From contig DASVEF010000113.1 of NCBI GenBank assembly GCA_036380715.1, positions 1-64,000 of the forward strand: a DNA stretch of 64,000 bases, given 5' to 3'. A program made the translations under genes and the position numbers. Below, piece after piece: positions 30,420 to 39,360 of this stretch. The notes below the pieces were generated by a model. That model ran no database searches, was not told the origin of the DNA, and was given only the letters and a program-made list of their open reading frames with translations. This DNA is from UBA5704 sp036380715. Its GTDB lineage: Bacteria; Acidobacteriota; Thermoanaerobaculia; Multivoradales; UBA5704. Numbering within the stretch: the first letter of the stretch is position 1; each line of letters opens with the position of its first letter.

Positions 30420-31505
30420 GTGCGGCACCTGCAGGATCTCCTCGCCTGGTTCGACCGGCACCGCCGCGACCTCCCCTGGCGCCGCACGCGCGACCCCTAC
30501 GCGGTCTGGATCTCCGAGGTGATGCTCCAGCAGACCCGGGTCGAGACGGTGCTCCCTTATTACAAGAGGTTCCTGGAACGTTTTCCCACCGTGGAGGCGC
30601 TGGCGTCCGCCGAGGTGGACCAGGCGCTGGCCCTGTGGTCGGGTCTCGGGTACTACCGGCGGGCGCGGCAGCTCCACGCGGCGGCACGGCGCATCGTGGA
30701 GAGCGGGCAAGGATTTCCACGCACGTTGGAAGGTTTGCAGCTCCTGCCCGGAATCGGCTCCTACACCGCGGCGGCGGTGGCCAGCATCGCCTTCGGGGTG
30801 CCGGCCCCGGTGATGGACGGCAACGTCGAGCGGGTGATGTCCCGCTGGCTGGCTCTGGGGGAGGACCCCAGATCGGGCGGCGCCCGACGGCGGCTCCTCG
30901 CCGCGGCCGAAGCGCTGCTCGACCCGGAGCGCCCCGGGGACAGCAACCAGGCCCTGATGGAGCTGGGCGCCACGATCTGCACGCCGCGCCGGCCGAAGTG
31001 CCTGCTCTGCCCCATCGCTTCCGGCTGCCGCGCCGCCGCCGAAGGGGACCCCGAGCGCTATCCGGCGCCGCGGGTCAAACGCGAGGCCGAGAGGCGCCGG
31101 CTGCTGGTGGCGGTCGTCGAGGACGCCTCCGGCGTGCTCCTCTTCCGGCGTCCCGACGACAGCGAGCTGCTCGCCGGCACCTGGGAGCTCCCCTGGGTGG
31201 AGGAGAAGGAGGGGGACCCCGAGGCGGCGCTCGCCGCGCGCTACGGCGGGCGGTGGGCGCTGGGGCCGCGGATCGCGGAGGTCCGGCATGGCATCACCTA
31301 CCGCGACCTGGAGGTGGCGGTACACCGGGCGGAGCTGGCGTGGTCGGGCGCGGTGCGCGAGGGAGCGGAGGCAGGGTGGTTCGACGAGAGCGGCCGGTCC
31401 GGGCTGGCGCTGTCGTCGCTGGTCGGGAAGGTGCTGCGCGCTACGAGCCCGCCGGCGCCGGGCGGTCCACCGGCCAGGAGATCCCCGAGCCGCCGGCGAG
31501 GATGA
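30420..31505 (+). CDS. mutY: A/G-specific adenine glycosylase
   Basis: A 361-residue base-excision enzyme that removes adenine opposite 8-oxoguanine. Catalytic Glu33 is in ISEVMLQQTRVETV, the helix-hairpin-helix is LLPGIGSYTAAAVAS and Asp133 is in VMDGNVERVMSR. The [4Fe-4S] cluster cysteines are 187, 194, 197 and 203. The C-terminal domain is NUDIX-like. The start is a GTG. The last 65 bases overlap the convergent cyclic-nucleotide-binding gene. It stands alone downstream of the tandem RNA units. Confidence 0.95.
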   Translation: MRHLQDLLAWFDRHRRDLPWRRTRDPYAVWISEVMLQQTRVETVLPYYKRFLERFPTVEALASAEVDQALALWSGLGYYRRARQLHAAARRIVESGQGFPRTLEGLQLLPGIGSYTAAAVASIAFGVPAPVMDGNVERVMSRWLALGEDPRSGGARRRLLAAAEALLDPERPGDSNQALMELGATICTPRRPKCLLCPIASGCRAAAEGDPERYPAPRVKREAERRRLLVAVVEDASGVLLFRRPDDSELLAGTWELPWVEEKEGDPEAALAARYGGRWALGPRIAEVRHGITYRDLEVAVHRAELAWSGAVREGAEAGWFDESGRSGLALSSLVGKVLRATSPPAPGGPPARRSPSRRRG

Positions 31506-32454
31506 ACCAGGTGATGATCTTGTCGTCGATCTCGCGCAGCCGGGCCGCCACCAGGTTGCAGAGGATGGTGAGCAGGCGCAGCGACGAGATCTTGTGGATG
31601 TCGAGGATCCCCTCCAGCACCATGCGCGGGATGGCGAGGACGACCGCCCCCTGCTCGTGCGCCTTGGCGTCGGCCGAGCGCGCGGTGTTGTCGATCAGCG
31701 CCATCTCGCCGAAGTAGCCGCCGCGCTCAATGAAGGCGAGGGCCTCCTCGCCGGCGCCGGGGATGTACTTGCTGATCATCACTCGCCCCTCGAGCACGAT
31801 GTACATCTCGTGGCCGCTCTCCCCCTCGCGGAAGATGACCTGGCCGGGCGCGAACTGCTTCTCCTGCGACAGGGTGCTGAGGAAGTTGATCTCCAGACCG
31901 GAGAGCTTCTGCTCCTGGAAGAGCTTGCGCTTGACCGCGATCTCGACGTGAAACTCGCCGCCGGGCTGGGAGTGGTTGATCGGTCCGTCCTCGGGAGGCC
32001 TGCCGGTCTCCGAGAAGAACTGGCTGAGGTTCTGGTTGGTCTGCCGCAGCTTGCCCGACAGACTTTTCCAGAAAGCCCAGTAGAGCGCCAGGTGGAAGCG
32101 CGGGTCGCGCTCCATCATGGAGGACAGGGCCGCCGCGTCGAGGACGAGAAGCTCGGTGTCGCCGGCCGTCACCGCCTCGCCGGTGCGCGGTCCGCGATCG
32201 ACGAAGGAAGTCTCGCCGAAGAGGTCGCCCGGTTCCAGGCTGGCCAGGCCGAAGAGGCCGAACGGAGTCTTGCGCTGGATCCGGATGGCGCCACTCTGGA
32301 TCAGGTAGACGTCGAACGTCGACTCCCCCTCCTTGAGCACCGTCGCTCCCGGGGGATGGCGGACGTGAGCGGTGCACTGGGCGAGCTGTGCGAGTTGCTC
32401 TCCCTTGAAATGGGAGAAGGGCTCCCACTGCGCGAGCAGGTCCTGGATGGCCAA
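31441..32454 (-). CDS. Protein with two cyclic-nucleotide-binding domains
   Basis: A 337-residue protein with two CRP-type cNMP-binding domains, about residues 5-135 (PGDLFGETSFVDRGPRTGEA) and 195-315 (GGYFGEMALIDNTARSADA). There is no helix-turn-helix, so it is not an ordinary transcription factor. It may be a regulatory adaptor or sensor. The start is a TTG at 32454, eight bases after the stop of the upstream tetratricopeptide-like gene, with a weak ribosome site. The 3' end overlaps mutY tail to tail. Ligand and partner are unknown. Confidence 0.82.
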   Translation of the reverse strand: MAIQDLLAQWEPFSHFKGEQLAQLAQCTAHVRHPPGATVLKEGESTFDVYLIQSGAIRIQRKTPFGLFGLASLEPGDLFGETSFVDRGPRTGEAVTAGDTELLVLDAAALSSMMERDPRFHLALYWAFWKSLSGKLRQTNQNLSQFFSETGRPPEDGPINHSQPGGEFHVEIAVKRKLFQEQKLSGLEINFLSTLSQEKQFAPGQVIFREGESGHEMYIVLEGRVMISKYIPGAGEEALAFIERGGYFGEMALIDNTARSADAKAHEQGAVVLAIPRMVLEGILDIHKISSLRLLTILCNLVAARLREIDDKIITWFILAGGSGISWPVDRPAPAGS

Positions 32455-32461
32455 GGTCCGG

Positions 32462-33133
32462 CTATTGTACCGGAAGGTCGGGCAAGTCCGGAAAGACCCG
32501 CTCGGCGAGGCGGCTCTCGGGAGCCGAGGCCCGCCCCTCGCGGCGCGCCCAGCCGGCCCGCTCGGCGTCGCCGAAAGCTTCCCACAGAGCGGCGGCCTGC
32601 AGGAACCACTCGGCGAACAGAGGGTCGCCGCTCCCCAGGTCGGAGCGCAGCTTGCTCTCGAGCGGCGCCTCGACCTCGTCGAAGAGACGGCGGGCGGCGC
32701 GCCGGTCCCCCCGGCGCAGAGCCACCCAGGCGCGGTGCAGGGTGATCGACTCGGCCAGGTCGGAGCGCCGCGCGGCCGCCGCCAGGAAAGTCTCTTCCGC
32801 CGCCGCGAAGTCTCCCTCATAGGCCGCCACCAGCCCCGCTTCGATCCTCGCCTCGCCGTCCTCCGGGTCCGCCGTCAGGATGCGGCCGAGATAGCCCCGC
32901 GCTTCCGCCAGCCGCAGCAGGTGTTTGGCCGCGACCGCCGCGGCGTACAGCTCGTCCCGTCCCGCCTTCGCCCGGGAATGCGCCGTCTCCAGGGCCGCCG
33001 AGAACTCCCCCCGTCCCACCGCCTCCATCACCGGGCTCGCCGGCGGCTGCCGCAAGACGAGAAACAGGCCGATGGACGCCGCGGCCCCGAGCAGGGCCAG
33101 GACGACGATGAGAAAGGTCTCGAAGGCGGGCAT
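32462..33133 (-). CDS. Membrane-anchored tetratricopeptide-like protein
   Basis: A 223-residue protein. Residues 5-27 are a single membrane segment (ETFLIVVLALLGAAASIGLFLVL), then Ala/Leu/Arg-rich helices with tetratricopeptide spacing (ARIEAGLVAAYEGDFAAAEETF, RAWVALRRGDRRAARRLFDE). It probably scaffolds protein contacts at the inner membrane. It lies between the P-loop protein gene and the cyclic-nucleotide-binding gene with gaps of five and seven bases, so it belongs to one operon with them. Confidence 0.72.
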   Translation of the reverse strand: MPAFETFLIVVLALLGAAASIGLFLVLRQPPASPVMEAVGRGEFSAALETAHSRAKAGRDELYAAAVAAKHLLRLAEARGYLGRILTADPEDGEARIEAGLVAAYEGDFAAAEETFLAAAARRSDLAESITLHRAWVALRRGDRRAARRLFDEVEAPLESKLRSDLGSGDPLFAEWFLQAAALWEAFGDAERAGWARREGRASAPESRLAERVFPDLPDLPVQ

Positions 33134-33138
33134 GGGCT

Positions 33139-33708
33139 CTAGAGTAAAGGAAGCTGCGTCGGGCCGATCTTCTGCAGGACCTCGCGCTCGACCACGTCGA
33201 GCCACTCGGCGCGCCGCTCGCAATGGAGGTGGAGGGCGGGGATGTCGCGGTCGGCGAGCTCGCGGGCCAGGCGGTGCTCGACGGCGAGCTGGAAGCCGGG
33301 GCTCGCCGAGCGGATGCCGTCCGGGCTGATCTGCTCGACGATGGGCACGTGCACCAGGAGGCCGTAGCCGCGGATCCACGACTCGACCAGCGGCTCCATG
33401 GCCTCCTGCCGCCCCGCCGCCAGGAGGAGGTAGACGTAGTTGTCGAGGACGCTGCGGTCGCAGATGACCACCGGGTAGCGCGCCTGCGCCACGACCTCCT
33501 CGGCGATCTGGGTGTGGAGGATCCACGACTGTGCGGCGACCGAGGTCTCCTCGTTGATCGGCAGCGGACAGCGCCGCGCCACCTCGTGCACGACCTCCAC
33601 CGCCACGTCCCGCCGCTTCAGCCGCGCGGCCAGGCCGTAGCAGAGGGTGGTCTTGCCCACCCCGTGGCTGCCGATGAAAGCGATCTTCCAGCGGGGAGCG
33701 GAATTCAC
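33139..33708 (-). CDS. P-loop ATP/GTP-binding protein (AAA-type, kinase-like)
   Basis: A 189-residue P-loop NTPase. Walker A is FIGSHGVGKTTLCYGLAARL near the N-terminus; a Walker B-like VVICDRSVLDNYVYLL follows at about residue 85. The fold and size resemble AAA_28 or nucleoside-kinase-like proteins. The GTG start overlaps the aminotransferase stop (GTGA). The role is unknown; the operon context gives no clear pathway. Confidence 0.78.
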   Translation of the reverse strand: MNSAPRWKIAFIGSHGVGKTTLCYGLAARLKRRDVAVEVVHEVARRCPLPINEETSVAAQSWILHTQIAEEVVAQARYPVVICDRSVLDNYVYLLLAAGRQEAMEPLVESWIRGYGLLVHVPIVEQISPDGIRSASPGFQLAVEHRLARELADRDIPALHLHCERRAEWLDVVEREVLQKIGPTQLPLL

Positions 33709-34976
33709 AGAGCCTCCTCCAGGAGACCGAGGGTGGCGTCCAGCAGCGGCTCGGGGATGGTCAGCGGCGGCACGATCTGGGCGACCCGGCCTTCGGGGCC
33801 GCCGGCGAGGATCAGGACGCCGCGCGCCAGCGCCTCCCCGGTGAAGCGCCTGGCGAGGCCGCGCGAGAGGAGATCGACGCCCCAGAGGAGGCCCCGGCCG
33901 CGCACCGCGGTCACCGACCCGGGCCAGCGCTCCGGCCAGGCGGCGAGGCGCTCGCCGACCCGGGAGCCGAGCGCTGCCGCCCGCGCGGGCAGGTCCTCCT
34001 CTTCCAGGATGTCGAGCGCCGCCAGGGCCGCGGCGCAGGCGAGAGGGTTGGCCATGAAGGTGGCGGTGTGGAGCGCCTCGCCCTGGGTTTCCCAGCAGCG
34101 GAAGAGCGGCCGGCGAGCGAGGACGGCGGCGATCGGCACTCCTCCCCCCAAGGCCTTGCCGCAGCAGAGGATGTCGGGCCGCACCCCCTCGTGCTCCACC
34201 GCGAACATCGCGCCCGTGCGGCCGAAGCCGGTGAAGACCTCGTCCGCGACCAGGAGCGCTCCGGCCTCCCGGCAGAGGCGGGCGAGCCCGGCGAGCCAGC
34301 CCGGGGGCGGCACGAGCACCCCCTCGCGGCCGACGACCGGCTCGACGATGGCGCACGCGACGTCGCCAGGACGCAGCGCCTCCTCCACCCGGGCCAGGTC
34401 GCAGCCGAAGGGGAGGCGGCGGACGTGGCCGTGGAGGTGGGCGGCGAAGGGGGCGCGGAACTCCGGCCGCGAGGTCGCGGCGAGCGCGCCGAGGGTCAGG
34501 CCGTGGTAGGAGGGCTCGAAAGCGAGGACTCCGGGCCGGCCGGTGGCGGCGACGGCGGTCTTGAGGGCGATCTCCACGGCCTCGGCGCCGGAGACCGAGA
34601 AGAAGACTTGGGCGTCGTCGACCGGCGCCAGCCGGACCAGCCGGCCGGCCAATTCGACGCGCAGCGGATGGGCGTGCACGTCGCCCAGGCCGTGGAGGAG
34701 ACGGCCGGCCTGCTCCCGCACCGCCGCGACCACCCGGGGGTGGGCGTGGCCCACGGCCGCGACTCCGAATCCGGAGGTGACATCTATATAGAGGTTGCCG
34801 TCGACGTCGCGGACGTTGGCGCCGCGCGCCTCCTCCCAGAGGAGCGAGGCCCCGCCTCCTGGCGGCAGGGTGTTGACCCCGGGCGCTTCGAGCTCGCGCA
34901 GGCGCTGTGACAGCTCCTGGGAGCGCGGCCCCGGCGGCGGCGAGGTCACCGCGGGATGGAGGCCGCCGAGGGTCAC
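33705..34976 (-). CDS. Class III PLP-dependent aminotransferase
   Basis: A 423-residue aminotransferase of fold type I, class III. The motif LLVADEVFTGFGRTG holds the cofactor-contacting Asp, and ILCCGKALGGGVPIA holds the Schiff-base Lys. An upstream VSGAEAVEIALKTAV matches the phosphate-binding segment. The GTG start at 34976 overlaps the recR stop codon. An alternative GTG about 30 bases in is possible. Candidate activities include ornithine, diaminobutyrate or omega-amino acid transamination; none can be preferred. Confidence 0.87.
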   Translation of the reverse strand: MTLGGLHPAVTSPPPGPRSQELSQRLRELEAPGVNTLPPGGGASLLWEEARGANVRDVDGNLYIDVTSGFGVAAVGHAHPRVVAAVREQAGRLLHGLGDVHAHPLRVELAGRLVRLAPVDDAQVFFSVSGAEAVEIALKTAVAATGRPGVLAFEPSYHGLTLGALAATSRPEFRAPFAAHLHGHVRRLPFGCDLARVEEALRPGDVACAIVEPVVGREGVLVPPPGWLAGLARLCREAGALLVADEVFTGFGRTGAMFAVEHEGVRPDILCCGKALGGGVPIAAVLARRPLFRCWETQGEALHTATFMANPLACAAALAALDILEEEDLPARAAALGSRVGERLAAWPERWPGSVTAVRGRGLLWGVDLLSRGLARRFTGEALARGVLILAGGPEGRVAQIVPPLTIPEPLLDATLGLLEEAL

Positions 34977-35557
34977 ATCTCCCGCCGGCCGGCGAGAGAC
35001 CTCCCCAGGGTCACCTCGTCGGTGTACTCGATGTCGCCGCCCACCGGCATGCCGAAGGCGAGGCGGGTGACCTTGACGCCGCGGGGCTTGAGCAGGCGGG
35101 CGAGGTAGAGGGCGGTCGCCTCCCCCTCGACGTTCGGATTGGTGGCGAGGACGACCTCGGCGACGCCCTCCAGCCGGGCGAGCAGGCCGGGGATGGCCAG
35201 GCGGTCCGGTCCGATCCCGCGATGCGGCGACAGGGCGCCGAGCAGGACGTGATAGAGGCCGTGGTACTCGCCGGTGCGCTCGATCGGCTCGATGTTGAAC
35301 GGCTCCTCCACGACGCAGAGCGCGGTGCGGTCGCGGCGCTCGTCGGAGCAGAAGCGGCAGGGGTCGACCGCGGTGATGACGTTGCACACCGAGCAGTGGA
35401 ACAGCTTCTCCTTGACCTCGACGATCGCCTGGGCGAGGGCCTGCGCCTCGCCCGCGGGCGCCTTGAGGAGGTAGTGGGCGAGGCGGGTGGCGGTCTTCGG
35501 GCCGATGCTCGGGAGCCGGGACAGCTCGCCGATCAGCCGGGCCAGAGGGTCGGACAT
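34973..35557 (-). CDS. recR: Recombination mediator RecR
   Basis: A 194-residue protein of the RecFOR gap-repair pathway. A helix-hairpin-helix (LSRLPSIGPKTATRLA) is followed by a C4 zinc finger (Cys55, 58, 67, 70) and a Toprim domain with EEPFNIEPIERTGEYHGLYHVLLG. It follows ybaB in the conserved dnaX-ybaB-recR order. Confidence 0.97.
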   Translation of the reverse strand: MSDPLARLIGELSRLPSIGPKTATRLAHYLLKAPAGEAQALAQAIVEVKEKLFHCSVCNVITAVDPCRFCSDERRDRTALCVVEEPFNIEPIERTGEYHGLYHVLLGALSPHRGIGPDRLAIPGLLARLEGVAEVVLATNPNVEGEATALYLARLLKPRGVKVTRLAFGMPVGGDIEYTDEVTLGRSLAGRREM

Positions 35558-35576
35558 CGGAGGCGCGGGGAAGCGC

Positions 35577-35873
35577 TCAGAAGAGCCCGGGCAGGCTGGA
35601 CGCCAGGGAGCCCATCTTCCCCTGCATGGTCTCCTCGACCCGGCGGCCCGCTTCGTTGACCGCGGCCACGATCAGGTCCTCCAGCATCGAGGGGTCTTCC
35701 TTGTCCATGGCCTCGGGGTCGATCTTCACGGAGACGAGCTGCTTGTGGCCGCTCATCTGGACCGTGACCATGCCGCCGCCCACGCTCGCCTCGACGACGA
35801 GCGTGTTCAGCTCGCGCTGGAGGCGCTCCTGCATCTCCTGGGCCTGCTTCATCAAATTACGCATGCTGCTCAT
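35577..35873 (-). CDS. YbaB/EbfC nucleoid-associated protein
   Basis: A 98-residue DNA-binding protein that forms dimers. The family pattern is visible in MRNLMKQAQEMQERLQREL and VSVKIDPEAMDKEDPSMLEDL. It lies between dnaX and recR and overlaps the dnaX stop by four bases, the conserved arrangement. Confidence 0.95.
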   Translation of the reverse strand: MSSMRNLMKQAQEMQERLQRELNTLVVEASVGGGMVTVQMSGHKQLVSVKIDPEAMDKEDPSMLEDLIVAAVNEAGRRVEETMQGKMGSLASSLPGLF

Positions 35874-37588
35874 CGGGATGGCTCCTCCCTCAAGCCGTGC
35901 TCTTCGACAGTCTCCACCTTGCCGCCGAAGATATCAAGGATCGCCTGCACTTTGGGGATCTCGGCGACCCTGGACAGTTCCTGGGCCGGCGCCGCGGCGG
36001 GCGCCTCTTCGTCGTTCTTCTTGCGCGCCTCGCCGCGCACCTGGCGCCAGGCGGTCCCGGCCCCCCAGACCGCGGCAACCGACTCCTCGATGACCTTGCG
36101 GACGCTGGGCTGCTGCAGCCGCGACTCCAGCATGCCCTCCCCCGGCGGCACGGCGATCCGCAGCTCGCCGTCCACGAAAGCCAGCTCGGCCTCCGCGAGC
36201 AGCGCCGCGAACGGCTGCCGCCGCAGGCTGACCTGCTCCAGGAAGGCCTGGACCGGGTCGGCCGGCAGAGAGGGACGGGCCGCGGGCGGCGGCGCCGCGG
36301 GCTCCGGCGCGGACCGCCGGGTCGCGGGGGCTGGCGCGGCGGGCTTCTCGGCCTGTTGCGGCGGCGGAGTCGCGGGGGTTGCGGGAGCCGGGGGCCGCGG
36401 GGGCGCCGCGGAAGCGGGCGTTGGCCGGGGCGCCGGGGCGGCGGCCGGTCTCCCTTCCGGCAGCGGGACGGCGCCCGCGAGGAGCTCCTCGATGCGGGTC
36501 AGCTTGGGCAGCTCGGCGGCGCGCAGCCAGGCGATCTCCACGGCCAGGACGCCGGTCTCGCTGCGCCGCACCACCGGCTCGCTGGTCAGGAGCTGGTGCA
36601 TCAGGCGGAGCAGGTTCTCGTAGCCGGCCGCGCGGGCGGTCGTGGCGAGCGTCTGCGCCTCCTCGCCCGGCAGGTCCACCTGCCCGGGGTCGCCTCCCAT
36701 GCCGAGGTGGAGGGCGTCGCGGCAGAAGGCGAGGAACTGGCCGTAGACGTGCCGCGGGTCCCATCCCTCCTCCTCGATCCGCCGCACGAAGCTGTAGACC
36801 GCCGGGCCGTCGCCGCGCAGGATCGCCTCCAGCAACCCCTGGAAGAGCGCCATGTCGAGCCCGCCGAGCAGGCGGATGGCGTCCTCGTCGGCGATGGTTC
36901 CCGAGCCGAACGTGGCGAGCTGGTCGAGCAGCGCCACCGAGTCGCGGACGCTCCCCTCGCCGGCGCGCGCGATCAGGCGCAGCGCCGTGTCGCTCGCCTG
37001 GATCCCCTCGGCCGCGCAGATGGTCCGCAGATAGGCGGCGAGCCCGAGCGAGGGGACGCGGCGGAAGTGGAACTCCTGGCAGCGCGAGAGGATCGTCGCC
37101 GGCACGGCGTCGATCTCGGTGGTGGCGAAGATGAAGACCAGGTGGGCCGGCGGCTCCTCGACGATCTTGAGGAGGGCGTCGAACGCCTGGCGCGACAGGC
37201 GGTGGATCTCGTCGAGGATCACCACCTTGTAGCGGTCGCGGGCCGGCCCGTACTTCAGGCTCTCGGTCAGCTCGCGCACCTGCTCCACCTTGGAATAGGT
37301 CGCGGCGTCGACCTCGATGACGTCCATGTCCCCGCCGCGCGTGATGTCCAGGCACTGCAGGCACTCGTTGCAGGGGTCGGCGATCGGCCCCTTCGCGCAG
37401 TTGAGAGCCTTGGCGAGGACTCTGGCGGCGGTCGTCTTGCCGACGCCGCGGATGCCCGAGAAGAGATAGGCCTGCGCGATCCGCCCCTCGGTCAGGGCAT
37501 TGCGCAGGGCGGTGACGATCGCCTCCTGTCCGACGAGGCTCGCGAACGTCTGCGGGCGCCACTTGCGGGCGAGGACCTGATAGCTCAT
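35870..37588 (-). CDS. dnaX: DNA polymerase III subunits gamma and tau
   Basis: A 572-residue clamp-loader ATPase. Walker A is FSGIRGVGKTTAARVL (45-52 core), a zinc module has Cys64, Cys73, Cys76 and Cys79, Walker B is VVILDEIHRLS, and SRC of ILSRCQEFHFRR is the arginine-finger motif. Residues about 370-450 are Ala/Pro-rich and link to a C-terminal tau domain. No slippery sequence for gamma was sought in detail. The SRP RNA lies just upstream on the same strand. Confidence 0.96.
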   Translation of the reverse strand: MSYQVLARKWRPQTFASLVGQEAIVTALRNALTEGRIAQAYLFSGIRGVGKTTAARVLAKALNCAKGPIADPCNECLQCLDITRGGDMDVIEVDAATYSKVEQVRELTESLKYGPARDRYKVVILDEIHRLSRQAFDALLKIVEEPPAHLVFIFATTEIDAVPATILSRCQEFHFRRVPSLGLAAYLRTICAAEGIQASDTALRLIARAGEGSVRDSVALLDQLATFGSGTIADEDAIRLLGGLDMALFQGLLEAILRGDGPAVYSFVRRIEEEGWDPRHVYGQFLAFCRDALHLGMGGDPGQVDLPGEEAQTLATTARAAGYENLLRLMHQLLTSEPVVRRSETGVLAVEIAWLRAAELPKLTRIEELLAGAVPLPEGRPAAAPAPRPTPASAAPPRPPAPATPATPPPQQAEKPAAPAPATRRSAPEPAAPPPAARPSLPADPVQAFLEQVSLRRQPFAALLAEAELAFVDGELRIAVPPGEGMLESRLQQPSVRKVIEESVAAVWGAGTAWRQVRGEARKKNDEEAPAAAPAQELSRVAEIPKVQAILDIFGGKVETVEEHGLREEPSR

Positions 37589-37649
37589 CTAATCGGTGAA
37601 AAGGGGGACGTGGTCATGCGCAGCGCGGCGGCCGGCGAAGGGTTCAGGA

Positions 37650-37762
37650 GGATCTGCGGCACCCGGCAGAGTCGCCTTATCGCTGCTCCCTTCCGGGCCT
37701 GACGAGGTTCGGTGATGGCCGATGCACAGGACCCGAACCCTTCGTGGGCCGCTGCGGACCCC
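37650..37762 (-). ncRNA. ffs: Signal recognition particle RNA, small bacterial type
   Basis: The reverse strand contains GTCAGGCCCGGAAGGGAGCA, the conserved SRP54-binding apical hairpin with the GGAA tetraloop. Flanking strands pair into a long rod, ending in GGGTCCGCAGC at one side and GCCGCAGATCC at the other. The length of about 110 bases and the position before dnaX are typical. Confidence 0.93.
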
Positions 37763-37883
37763 ATGCTATGTCCTGGGGTCGGGGATGTAAAGGCACCGGG
37801 GTTGCGGAAAATTCCGCCGGATGAGGTCCCTGCCGTCTTGCCCCCCTGAAGCGATCGGACTTTCTACTCCCCGAGGGCCGCGC

Positions 37884-38420
37884 GGTGGCGAAAGAAGCTT
37901 CCGTTGGCTCACCCATCCGCTTCCATTGGTAGAACGCAGGCTTCCATCGCGCTAGATACAGAGACATCGTCGCGAAGAAGCCGACGTCATGGCGACTGAA
38001 GCTTCCCGTCGGCCCGCCGTCCGCTCCATCGTAGAAGGTAAGCTTCCACCGCGCTGGATACCGGAACATCGTCGCGAAGAAGCCGACGTCGTGGCGACTG
38101 AAGCTTCCGTCGGCTCGCCGTCCGCTCCATCAGTAGAAGGTAAGCGTCCATCGCGCTGGATACCGGGATATTGTCGCGAGGAAGCCGACGTCGTAGCGAC
38201 GGAAGCTTCCGTCGGCTCGCCGTCTGCTCCATCAGTAGAAGGTAAGCGTCCACCGCGCCAGATACCGGGACATTGTCGCGAAGAAGCCGATGTCGTAGCG
38301 ACGGAAGCTTCCGTCAGCCCGCCATCCGCTTCCATCGGTAGAAGGTAAGCTCCGTCGCACCAGATACCGGGACATTGTCGCGAGGAAGCCGACGTCCAGA
38401 CGAGGTAAGCTTCTGTGGGT
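37884..38420. repeat. 102-bp tandem repeat array
   Basis: A unit beginning AGATACCGGGACATTGTCGC recurs with exact 102-base spacing (about 37952, 38054, 38156, 38258, 38360), with a degenerate partial copy before and after. Each unit contains the palindrome GACGGAAGCTTCCGTC or a close variant. Because 102 is divisible by three, reading frames stay open through the array, but no start, ribosome site or protein family supports a gene. It fills most of the 939-base space between dnaX and tadA. Confidence 0.85.
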
Positions 38421-38527
38421 CGGGTGCCGACTCGCCGGAATTCCCCGTCTCTTCCCGCCGTTTCCTTTCCGGACGTTGAGAAGACGCCGGGGTTCGAGTA
38501 AGATACGGCGCCTGTCTGCGGACGGGT

Positions 38528-39016
38528 ATGCCGTGCGCGAGGTCGGGGGCGTTGGAAAGGCCGGAAGATCGGACCTTCATGAAGGAAGCCCTCGCCGAGG
38601 CCGGGCGCGCCGCCGAGGTCGGGGACGTGCCGATCGGTGCCGTGATCGTGCGGGACGGGGTGGTGGTCGGGCGCGGGTACAACCGGCGCGAGGCCGACGG
38701 CGATCCGCTGGCCCACGCCGAGATCCTGGCGATCCGGCAGGCGGCGGAGCGCACGGCCGGGTGGCGGCTCATGGGATGCACGATCTACGTGACCCTCGAG
38801 CCGTGCGCGATGTGCGCCGGGGCCCTGGTCAACAGCCGCATCGGGCGGCTGGTCTACGCGGCTCCCGATCCCAAGGCCGGCTGGTGCGGCTCGCTGGGCA
38901 ACCTGGTACAGGACCCGCGGCTCAACCACCGGCTGGACGTGACGGCCGGCGTGCTGGCCGGGGAGAGTGCCGTGCTGCTGCGCGGCTTCTTCGCGTCGCT
39001 CCGGCGAAGGGAGTGA
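38528..39016 (+). CDS. tadA: tRNA-specific adenosine deaminase
   Basis: A 162-residue zinc deaminase that makes inosine at the wobble position of tRNA-Arg(ACG). The zinc motif is HAEILAI with catalytic Glu, and EPCAMCAGALVNSRI. GSLGNLVQDPRLNH is typical of TadA. The start is the ATG at 38528; an internal ATG at 38579 would remove 17 residues. Two tRNA-Ser genes follow directly. Confidence 0.95.
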   Translation: MPCARSGALERPEDRTFMKEALAEAGRAAEVGDVPIGAVIVRDGVVVGRGYNRREADGDPLAHAEILAIRQAAERTAGWRLMGCTIYVTLEPCAMCAGALVNSRIGRLVYAAPDPKAGWCGSLGNLVQDPRLNHRLDVTAGVLAGESAVLLRGFFASLRRRE

Positions 39017-39038
39017 CGCCAGCTCTTTGCAAGATTAT

Positions 39039-39128
<90 letters not shown>

Positions 39129-39149
39129 TTGATAGAAGGTCAGAGATCC

Positions 39150-39239
39150 GGAGAGGTGCCAGAGCGGTTGAATGGGGCGGTCTCGAAAACCGTTGACCGG
39201 GCGACCGGTCCGTGGGTTCGAATCCCACCCTCTCCGCCA
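39150..39239 (+). tRNA. tRNA-Ser (CGA)
   Basis: A 90-base class II tRNA with CCA encoded. The acceptor is GGAGAGG/CCTCTCC, the anticodon loop CTCGAAA gives anticodon CGA, with a long variable arm. It lies 22 bases after the first tRNA-Ser and shares its acceptor and T stems. Confidence 0.97.
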
Positions 39240-39360
39240 AGTTCTGTTCGTTCCAGGAACGCCCGCGGGCGCGCTGCCGGTTGACGTGCGTGCCACGGGT
39301 GGTCTAGATTATGAGATTCGTCCGCCCTGTCGGGGCGGCATTCACCCTGAATTTTTCTCA

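Noticed and set aside
37884..38420. CRISPR-like array
   Set aside because: Units are 102 bases and similar along their whole length; there are no unique spacers and no cas genes.
37952..38929. A 325-codon reverse-strand open frame through the tandem repeats into tadA
   Set aside because: It exists because the repeat unit is a multiple of three; the upstream part is the antisense of tadA, there is no ribosome site and no family.
39172..39360. Further N-terminal extension of rnpA into the tRNA-Ser region
   Set aside because: The frame is open but crosses a tRNA gene; no ribosome site and no reason to extend beyond the GTG at 39361.
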